Shown here: piece by piece, positions 58,237 to 64,000 of the stretch
Layout: each line of letters opens with the position of its first letter
How positions within the stretch are numbered: position 1 is the first letter of the stretch
Origin: Parvibaculum sp.
GTDB taxonomy: Bacteria > Pseudomonadota > Alphaproteobacteria > Parvibaculales > Parvibaculaceae
Reading direction: 5' to 3'
Assembly (NCBI GenBank): GCA_019635955.1
Contig: JAHBYL010000008.1
Location: 1 to 64,000, forward strand
DNA length: 64,000 nucleotides
The notes under the pieces: model-generated
The model's input: only the letters and a program-made list of their open reading frames with translations
Databases searched by the model: none
What the model was told of the DNA's origin: nothing
Made by a program: the position numbers and the translations under genes

Positions 58237-59883
58237 TCAGGCCGCGTGGCCGACGCGGTCTTCCGCGATGGTCACATGTTCGGCCGGCAGCGGCGCCTTG
58301 CCCAGCATGTCGTCGGAAATCTTTTCCGCGATCATGATGGTCGGCGCATTCGTGTTGCCGCCCACCAGCGTCGGCATCACCGAAGCATCGACCACGCGCA
58401 GGCCCTGCAGCCCCTGCACACGGCATTTCGCATCGACCACCGCCATCGGATCGTTACCCATCTTCGCCGTGCCGACGGGGTGATAGATCGTCTCCGCCGT
58501 CTCGCGGATCCAGGCGTCGATCTCGGCATCGGACTGCTTGCCCGCACCCGGCCAGAACTCCGGCCCGCGATAGGGGTCCATCGCACGCTGCGAAATGATG
58601 TTCCGCACCATGCGCACGCCGTCGCGCATCACCTTCCGGTCATATTCGGACTCGAGATAGTTCGGCTGGATGAGCGCATGATCGGCCGGGTTGGTCGACT
58701 TGAGCGCGATATAGCCGCGGCTTTCCGGGCGCAGCTGGCAGATATGCACAGTAAAGCCATGACGGTCGGACTTGATCCGCGCATGATCGCGCATCATCGC
58801 CGCCACGAAGTGCAGCTGGATGTCGGGGATTTCGAGCTCCGGCCGCGTCTTCAGGAAGGCGCCGCTCTCAAGACCGTTCGAGGTCGCAAGCCCTGTCTTG
58901 AAGAAAGTGTACTGCATGCCCGTCATGATCTGCTTCAGCGGGTTGCTCACCGTGCTGTGCAGCGTGATCGGCTGCGTGCATTCATTGATGACCACGCAAT
59001 CGAGATGGTCCTGCAGGTTCTGGCCAACGCCGGGCAGGTCCGCCACCACGTCGATGCCGAACTTGCGGAGATATTCGCCCTTGCCGATGCCAGACAGAAG
59101 CAGGATCTGCGGCGTGTTCACGGCGCCGCCCGACACCACGATCTCCTTGCCGGCTTTCGCGACCTTCGTCTCGCCCTTCTGCGTGTATTCGACGCCGACG
59201 GCCTTCTTGCCGTCGAAGAGAATGCGCGAAGTCAGCGCCTCCACCTCGATGGTCAGGTTCGGGCGATTGAGCGCCGGAACGAGATAGCCCTTGGCCGCGC
59301 TGCAGCGCTGGCCGTTCTTGATGGTGAGCTGGTAGGGGCCGACGCCTTCCTGCTGCGGGCCGTTGAAATCTTCCGTATAGGGATGGCCGGCTTGCTTGCC
59401 CGCTTCCACGAAAGCCTCGAACAGCACGTTCGTCTTGCGGGGATTGCTGACGCCGAGCGGTCCTTCGCCGCCATGGAAGGCGCTGTTGCCGTTCTCGTTG
59501 CCTTCCGAGCGCCGGAAATAGGGCAGCACATCGGCAAAGCCCCAGCCTTCAAGGCCGAGCTGGCGCCACATGTCGTAATCGCGCGCATGGCCGCGAATAT
59601 AGATCATGCCGTTGATGGAGGACGAGCCGCCGAGCACCTTGCCGCGCGGCCAGTAGAGCTTGCGGTTGTTGAGGAAGGGCTGCCCCTCCGTGTCGTAGCA
59701 CCAGTTCGCGAGGTCGGTGCCGATCAGCTTGCCGACGCCGGCCGGCATATGAATCATGAAGTTCGAGTCCTTCGCACCGGCCTCGAGCAGCAGGACCTTG
59801 TTGGAAGGATTTTCGGAGAGGCGGTTGGCCAGCACGCAGCCCGCGCTTCCGGCGCCGATGATGATGTAGTCGAATTCGCTCAT
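58237..59883 (-). CDS. GMC-family FAD oxidoreductase (choline/alcohol dehydrogenase-like)
   Basis: This is a 548-residue GMC flavoenzyme. It has the FAD-binding motif DYIIIGAGSAGCVLANRLSE, LLLEAG, and the GMC signature regions RGKVLGGSSSINGMIYIRG and VVSGGAVNTPQILLLSGIG. The catalytic His region is in ETIYHPVGTAKMG with Asn in GGNTNAPTIMIAE. It oxidises an alcohol to an aldehyde; choline or a long-chain or PEG-type alcohol are options. The start at 59881-59883 follows GGGAACAG. Betaine genes are absent, so betA is not claimed. Confidence 0.92.
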   Translation of the reverse strand: MSEFDYIIIGAGSAGCVLANRLSENPSNKVLLLEAGAKDSNFMIHMPAGVGKLIGTDLANWCYDTEGQPFLNNRKLYWPRGKVLGGSSSINGMIYIRGHARDYDMWRQLGLEGWGFADVLPYFRRSEGNENGNSAFHGGEGPLGVSNPRKTNVLFEAFVEAGKQAGHPYTEDFNGPQQEGVGPYQLTIKNGQRCSAAKGYLVPALNRPNLTIEVEALTSRILFDGKKAVGVEYTQKGETKVAKAGKEIVVSGGAVNTPQILLLSGIGKGEYLRKFGIDVVADLPGVGQNLQDHLDCVVINECTQPITLHSTVSNPLKQIMTGMQYTFFKTGLATSNGLESGAFLKTRPELEIPDIQLHFVAAMMRDHARIKSDRHGFTVHICQLRPESRGYIALKSTNPADHALIQPNYLESEYDRKVMRDGVRMVRNIISQRAMDPYRGPEFWPGAGKQSDAEIDAWIRETAETIYHPVGTAKMGNDPMAVVDAKCRVQGLQGLRVVDASVMPTLVGGNTNAPTIMIAEKISDDMLGKAPLPAEHVTIAEDRVGHAA

Positions 59884-60204
59884 TACGCTGTTCCCGGTCC
59901 CTGTTGCCGGCCCGTCCCGAATGCGGGAGCGGCCGTCCGCCTGCGATAATGCAATGGCGTTCGGCCCATGTCTCTGGCCGTTGCTTGCCCGATTCCACTG
60001 TTGGTCGGATTTTGACCGATTGTCGGGAATCGCCGAAGCTGACGCAAGCGTCATTTTGGAGTGAATGCCGGGATTCCGCACTATCCGGAGCAAATATTCG
60101 CCCGTAAACATGGCGTGAGTAGAATTTCATTAACTCTGTTGGCCTTATCCTGAGGTCACCAGATTTGGGCGCTTCCGCGCCGCCGTCTCTTTGCAGGCAA
60201 ACTG
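59884..60204. other. Intergenic region between the GMC and PilZ genes
   Basis: No gene is seen over 320 bases between divergent genes. A short inverted element (GGTCGGATTTTGACC, near 60002-60018) lies in the middle and could be a regulator site. Otherwise nothing stands out. Confidence 0.4.
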
Positions 60205-60804
60205 ATGCAGTCCGACCAAGACGAACGCCGCAAATATCCTCGTGTCGCCTTTCAGGCCAAGGGCCGTTTCCTTGCCCCTGACGGGTCGGAGCACACTTGC
60301 GCCATTCGCGACATGTCGCTCGGCGGCATCGCGCTCACGACGGACGTCGCGCTCGAGCTCGGGGATCAGGTCATCGTCTATCTCGACGATTACGGCCGCT
60401 TCGAGGGCAAGGTCGTGCGCGCCTATGAAGGCGGCTTCGCAATTGAAACCTCCATCGCCGGCCCCCGCCGCGAACGGCTGCGTCAGCGCCTCGAAGCGCT
60501 TGCCCGTGGCGAGAAGCTGGAAATCTCGGCCCGCCGCGCCTTTGCGCGCTATGCGCCGGGCGAAGCGGGGCTTGAGGAAAGCTCGGTGCTCACCCTTGCG
60601 GACGGCGCTTCCATGCCCTGCCGCATCATCGACATGTCGCTCGGCGGGGCCCAGGTCGCGGTCGAGAACCGCCCGCCCATCGGCACCGAAGTGTCGATTG
60701 GCCGCATGTCGGGCCGCGTCGTCCGCCATACGGAGGAAGGCGTCGGTATCCAGTTCACCAATATTCCGGAACGCGCTTCGGCCCTTTCACGCCCCTTCGG
60801 CTGA
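60205..60804 (+). CDS. Tandem PilZ-domain protein, c-di-GMP receptor
   Basis: PilZ domains bind cyclic di-GMP. This 199-residue protein has two. The first has RxxxR at 9-13 (RKYPR) and DMSLGG at 36-41. The second has RxxxR at 111-115 (RAFAR) and DMSLGG at 143-148. Both sets of binding residues are present, so two ligand sites are likely. No other domain is attached. It is the only clear c-di-GMP receptor in the window; the EAL protein at 4.8 kb is degenerate. Confidence 0.9.
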   Translation: MQSDQDERRKYPRVAFQAKGRFLAPDGSEHTCAIRDMSLGGIALTTDVALELGDQVIVYLDDYGRFEGKVVRAYEGGFAIETSIAGPRRERLRQRLEALARGEKLEISARRAFARYAPGEAGLEESSVLTLADGASMPCRIIDMSLGGAQVAVENRPPIGTEVSIGRMSGRVVRHTEEGVGIQFTNIPERASALSRPFG

Positions 60805-60853
60805 CGAAAGCCCCGCGCCGCACTAGACTGCCCCGAAACATCGGGGGGAAGTC

Positions 60854-61558
60854 ATGTCCGGACCGCTCAATATCGCCATCGACAACGAAATCGCCATTCT
60901 CACCATGGATGACGGCCGCGCCAATGCGCTCGGCCATGCCATGATCGATGCGCTGAATGGGGCGCTCGACGAGGCCGAAGGCAAGGCGAAGGCGGTGCTG
61001 ATCGCAGGCCGCGAAAAGCGCTTCTGTGCGGGATTCGACCTCGATGTCATGGGCTCAGGGCCGGAAAACGTCCGCAAGCTCGTGACCGCGGGCGCCGATC
61101 TCCTCATGCGCCTCTATGAATATCCCTTGCCCGTCATTCTGGCCTGCACAGGCCATGCGCTCGCGGCGGGCGGCCTGCTCCTCCTTGCGGGCGATACCCG
61201 CATCGGCACGGAGGGCGATTTCCGCATCGGCCTGCCGGAGGTTGCGATCGGCATGACCATGCCGGTCTTCGGCATCGAACTCGCCCGCGACCGCCTGGCC
61301 CGCAACCGCTTCACGGAAGCCGTGACCCAGGCGCGCATCTATGGCCCCGCCGATGCCGTCGCTGTCGGCTATCTCGACGAGGCTGTGTCACCTGCTGCCC
61401 TCATGGAAACCGCAAAAGCGCGCGCTGCAGCGCTTGCCGCCCTCCAGCAGCCGGCCTTCGCAAACACCAAGCGCAAGGAGCGCAAGGCAACGATCGAGCT
61501 CATCCGGAGCACGCTGAAGGCCGATTCCGGCACCTTCGACGGCGCAAATTCACGCTAA
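60854..61558 (+). CDS. Enoyl-CoA hydratase/isomerase family protein (short crotonase)
   Basis: This is a 234-residue crotonase-fold protein with KAVLIAGREKRFCAGFDLDV and the oxyanion-hole regions (CAGFD and ALAAGGLLLLAGDTRIGTEG). The Glu positions of active hydratases are not plain: the region reads FRIGLPEVAIGMTMPVFGIE. It may be an isomerase, hydrolase or a relative with a new activity. GGGGGAAG precedes the ATG. It lies 49 bases after the PilZ gene on the same strand. Confidence 0.85.
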   Translation: MSGPLNIAIDNEIAILTMDDGRANALGHAMIDALNGALDEAEGKAKAVLIAGREKRFCAGFDLDVMGSGPENVRKLVTAGADLLMRLYEYPLPVILACTGHALAAGGLLLLAGDTRIGTEGDFRIGLPEVAIGMTMPVFGIELARDRLARNRFTEAVTQARIYGPADAVAVGYLDEAVSPAALMETAKARAAALAALQQPAFANTKRKERKATIELIRSTLKADSGTFDGANSR

Positions 61559-61863
61559 AGAAACCTTGATGCACGTTAGCCATTTTGAGGCGCCTCGCCG
61601 CATTTGACAGGAAATGCGTCATTCGGCCTTTGGCTTCGTTCCGCCCCGGCTATTTCTCCGTGCACCGATAATCGTTGAAAATAAAGGGCTTTTCGTGTGT
61701 CTCACGCGCGGCCAATTTTAGTCAAATGCAACTCATTCAAATTTTAGGAAAACCCGCCTCAAACTTGATCTTCATTTGCGTCAATTTGCTCCCGTCCATT
61801 TAAATCGGCGCAAATTCGAGCCTGTCATGGTCTGCCCACGCGTTCGAAAGTTGGGTGAGTATC
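61559..61863. other. AT-rich intergenic region before the LapG-like gene
   Basis: No gene is seen. It is clearly more AT-rich than its surroundings, with runs such as TTGAAAATAAAGGGC and CATTTAAATCGG. This fits a promoter and leader for the next gene, but I see no definite -35/-10 pair or hairpin. Confidence 0.4.
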
Positions 61864-62664
61864 ATGGTTTGGCGCATCAGATTGGCCGTAATGGCCGCAA
61901 CATTGGCGATACTGACGGGGTGTCAGTCGCCGGACTACGTCGGCAGCATCAGCAGCTCGGCCTTTGTGCCGCAGGACAGCGGCGTGAAGCTCATCGCCGC
62001 AAACATGCAGACCTATCAGCAGGTCGCGCCGCCCTTCGGCTATATCGGCTTCTGCGTCCGCAATCCGGATGAATGTGCGGGCGGCACGGACATGCCCCGT
62101 CCCGCCGCCATGTCGCCGGAAAAGTGGCTCGAGCTGACCCAGGTCAATGATTATGTGAACCGCAACGTCCGTCAGGTCGAGGACTACGACCTCTATGGCC
62201 GCGCCGAATGGTGGGCATTCCCCGATGAGCGCGGCGGCGATTGCGAGGATCTCGCGCTCGAAAAGCGCCGCCTCCTCATCAAGCGCGGCTGGGCGCCGGA
62301 GAACCTGCTCATCTCCGTCGTGCGCGAATGGAATGGCGACGGCCATGCCGTGCTGCTCGTGAAGACGGATCGCGGCGAGTTCGTGCTCGACAACAAGAAC
62401 TGGGAAGTCGCCATCTGGTCGGACACGCCCTACCAGTGGATCAAGCGTCAGTCCGAAGAGCGTCCCTATATCTGGGTCAATCTCGACGCGAAGGCAGCGC
62501 GCATCGCCTCGGCGAGCCAGCTCCCGCCCGTCGGCGAAAAAGCGCCCTTCCTTGCGGCGCTTGAGAAGAAATCGCCCGAACCCGCCTTGCGGCCGGGCAT
62601 TGAAGAAGGTCGGACCGCGGCAACCATGGCATCCAAGGAGGAACCCACCGCCGCGATCCATTGA
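61864..62664 (+). CDS. Transglutaminase-like cysteine proteinase (BTLCP), lipoprotein
   Basis: This is a 266-residue protein with a lipobox (AILTGCQS) and the LapG/BTLCP core. The catalytic Cys is in RGGDCEDLALEKRRLLIKRG, the His in GDGHAVLLVKTDRG and the Asp in FVLDNKNWEV. In relatives LapG cuts a surface adhesin when c-di-GMP is low, but LapG itself is not a lipoprotein and no lapD or adhesin is seen here. A GTG at 61855 is an alternative start. A strong terminator follows. Confidence 0.88.
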   Translation: MVWRIRLAVMAATLAILTGCQSPDYVGSISSSAFVPQDSGVKLIAANMQTYQQVAPPFGYIGFCVRNPDECAGGTDMPRPAAMSPEKWLELTQVNDYVNRNVRQVEDYDLYGRAEWWAFPDERGGDCEDLALEKRRLLIKRGWAPENLLISVVREWNGDGHAVLLVKTDRGEFVLDNKNWEVAIWSDTPYQWIKRQSEERPYIWVNLDAKAARIASASQLPPVGEKAPFLAALEKKSPEPALRPGIEEGRTAATMASKEEPTAAIH

Positions 62665-62716
62665 CCAGCCGGCCGGACTCCGCCGCCCCCCAACTCGGAG
62701 TTCGGCCCTGTCGAGG

Positions 62717-62757
62717 CCGGCTCTGCCGCTCCCCCCGCGGCAGGGCCGGTACTTTTT
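62717..62757 (+). terminator. Terminator of the LapG-like gene
   Basis: A 13-base stem (CCGGCTCTGCCGC with GCGGCAGGGCCGG, one T-G pair) with a 7-base loop is followed by TAC and five T. It lies between convergent genes. Confidence 0.9.
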
Positions 62758-62763
62758 CGGAGC

Positions 62764-63537
62764 TTACTTGCCCTTCCAGACAGGCTTGCGCTTTTCCGCG
62801 AAGGCACGAGGCCCTTCGATCAGATCCTCGCTCTTGAAGAGTGCGGCGACGGCGGGATACTTGCCCTCGACTGCCGATTTCAGGTTGGCCTCGTCGAGCC
62901 CCTTGTAGACCGACTCCTTCGACGCGCGGATCGACATGGGCGAGCATTCCTCGATCATCTTCGCCCAGCGCTTCGCCGCGGCCATGAGTTCGCCGGCCGG
63001 CACCACCTCGTTCACGAAGCCGAGTTCCTTGCCTTCCTTTGCAGGCACCTGGCGGCCGGTCAGGATCATCCCCATCGCCTGCTTCACGCCGATCTGGCGC
63101 GGCAGCCGGTGCAGGCCGCCCGCAAGCGCCGCAAGGCCGACCTTGGGCTCCGGCAGCGCGAAGACGGCATTTTCGGACGCGATGATGAGGTCGCAGGCCA
63201 GCGCGATTTCGAATCCGCCGCCCATGGCGACGCCGTTCACCGCGGCGATCACCGGCTTGTTGAGGTCGTAGCGCGCGGTCAGGCCCGCGAAGCCCGTCTT
63301 CGGCACTTCGATCTTGTTGCCTTCCGCCTGCCAGCGCAGGTCGTTGCCCGCGCTGAAGGCCCGGTCGCCCGCGCCCGTCACGATCGCGACCCAGAGATCG
63401 TCATCCTTCGCGAATTCGTCGAACACCTTTTCGAGTTCGAAATTCGACGGCGGATGAAGCGCGTTCATGCGCTCCGGGCGGTTGATGGTGACGACGAGGA
63501 TATGGCCGTCGCGTTCGGTGCTGCAGAATTCGGTCAT
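62764..63537 (-). CDS. Enoyl-CoA hydratase
   Basis: This is a 257-residue crotonase. The oxyanion regions are AIVTGAGDRAFSAGNDLRWQ and AAVNGVAMGGGFEIALACDL. The region where hydratases carry catalytic Glu reads FALPEPKVGLAALAGGLHRL, with one Glu clear and the second replaced, so the activity could be hydratase, isomerase or a relative. GGGAAGCGC precedes the ATG. It is convergent with the LapG-like gene. Confidence 0.88.
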   Translation of the reverse strand: MTEFCSTERDGHILVVTINRPERMNALHPPSNFELEKVFDEFAKDDDLWVAIVTGAGDRAFSAGNDLRWQAEGNKIEVPKTGFAGLTARYDLNKPVIAAVNGVAMGGGFEIALACDLIIASENAVFALPEPKVGLAALAGGLHRLPRQIGVKQAMGMILTGRQVPAKEGKELGFVNEVVPAGELMAAAKRWAKMIEECSPMSIRASKESVYKGLDEANLKSAVEGKYPAVAALFKSEDLIEGPRAFAEKRKPVWKGK

Positions 63538-63723
63538 TGGCGCTTCCCGTTCATTTCAGGTTAACCGTTTATTTCGCGGTTTCCCGCGCTTGGACGCGAC
63601 TTTGCCCGCTCCCCCGGGTCGCATCAAGCGCTCTCGCGTTGACCTTGCGGTAACCAAAAGCCGGTAAAAATCTCTGGAATTGCGTTCATCCCGAATGTCG
63701 GCAAGGCCGCGGCGAAGCACAAC

Positions 63724-64000
63724 ATGGCGTATCCACTCGAAGCATCCACCGGCGCAGACGCGCAAAACGGCGCCTCGGCAGCGGCGCAGCACCGCTGGGT
63801 GCTGAAATATGGCGACAAGGTCTATGGCCCTTACTCCTTCGATGCCATGAAAGCCTATGTCGCCGAAGGTCGCGTCGCCGAGCACAGTCTGCTTGCGCCC
63901 GAAGGCACGCCTGCCGGCGCCACCATGTGGCAATACGCAGCCGACATTCCGGTTTTTGCCGAGCTCTTTGCGAGCCTCGCAAGCGGGACGGCTGAAACTC
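63724..64000 (+). CDS. GYF_2-domain protein, N-terminal part (cut by window edge)
   Basis: From the ATG at 63724 the frame is open to the window end, giving 92 residues. A short low-complexity start is followed by a GYF_2 (DUF4339) domain: HRWVLKYGDKVYGPYSFDAM, then AYVAEGRVAEHSLLAPEG and MWQYAADIPVF. Proteins with this domain often have a membrane or zinc-ribbon part after it; that lies outside the window. Confidence 0.8.
   Translation, partial: MAYPLEASTGADAQNGASAAAQHRWVLKYGDKVYGPYSFDAMKAYVAEGRVAEHSLLAPEGTPAGATMWQYAADIPVFAELFASLASGTAET

Noticed and set aside
58237-59883. Naming the GMC oxidoreductase betA
   Set aside because: The GMC family is broad, and no betaine aldehyde dehydrogenase, BetI or choline transporter is nearby.

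Overview
The window is a dense, GC-rich bacterial chromosome segment with short intergenic gaps and genes on both strands. It has no rRNA, tRNA, CRISPR array, insertion sequence or prophage that I can see. The gene families point to an alphaproteobacterium: two DUF2336 genes, a group III truncated haemoglobin paired with NsrR, a thrS-yidD-(SufU-like)-cysS block, a LapG-like cysteine proteinase and a folE leader RNA. Many CoA-dependent catabolic genes (thiolase, CaiB, MaoC, CitE-like lyase, crotonases, an acyl-CoA dehydrogenase relic, GMC oxidoreductase) suggest a Parvibaculum-like member of the Hyphomicrobiales. The genus is my inference, not something the sequence proves.

Layout. 1-9 kb holds glycerol kinase (cut by the window edge), MoaA, CutA, NAD kinase, a Nudix hydrolase, a degenerate EAL protein, a PcaF-like thiolase, DUF2336 and a DoxX-like membrane protein. 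9-18 kb holds a CaiB CoA-transferase, a YghU-type GST, a P-type ATPase, a nitric-oxide module (truncated haemoglobin and NsrR around one near-perfect operator), a lytic transglycosylase and an MFS transporter. 18-20 kb holds a response regulator with Glu at the phosphorylation site, a HIT protein, and a scar where a truncated DUF2336 gene runs into a frameshifted acyl-CoA dehydrogenase relic. 20-32 kb holds MaoC, a CitE-like lyase, a 2-hydroxyacid dehydrogenase, an amidohydrolase, ChrA, two 2-oxoglutarate dioxygenases, a HAD phosphatase, a nitroreductase, a predicted outer-membrane protein and a large secreted papain-like protein. 32-41 kb holds an ArsR-SRPBCC-PhnB operon, thrS-yidD, cysS with a SufU-like scaffold gene, folE with a possible THF-II leader, hisI and a patatin. 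Two related palindromic repeats lie in this part.

41-49 kb holds a CBS protein, DUF2157 and GDYXXLXY membrane proteins, a YciI protein, two TetR genes with clear operators, a carotenoid oxygenase, a rhomboid protease and a hydroxychromene-carboxylate isomerase homologue. 49-57 kb is the richest regulatory stretch. It has a CsgG-like lipoprotein, a Gdx guanidinium exporter behind a guanidine-II (mini-ykkC) riboswitch, SoxR with a 19-bp-spacer promoter driving an MBL-fold gene, a DUF2946/TonB-receptor/secreted-protein operon with an internal hairpin, and a secreted Asn-ladder protein. 57-64 kb holds a PAS protein, a GMC oxidoreductase, a tandem PilZ protein, two crotonases, a LapG-like lipoprotein and the start of a GYF_2 protein.

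Several parts probably work together: NO sensing and detoxification (NsrR and haemoglobin), guanidinium export, redox response (SoxR and MBL protein), possible copper-linked uptake (DUF2946 operon), and c-di-GMP or surface biology (EAL relic, PilZ, LapG-like, CsgG-like). The least explained items are the Cys-rich reading frame in front of cysS, the Asn-ladder protein, the DUF2946 operon hairpin and the decayed gene fusion near 19.4 kb.
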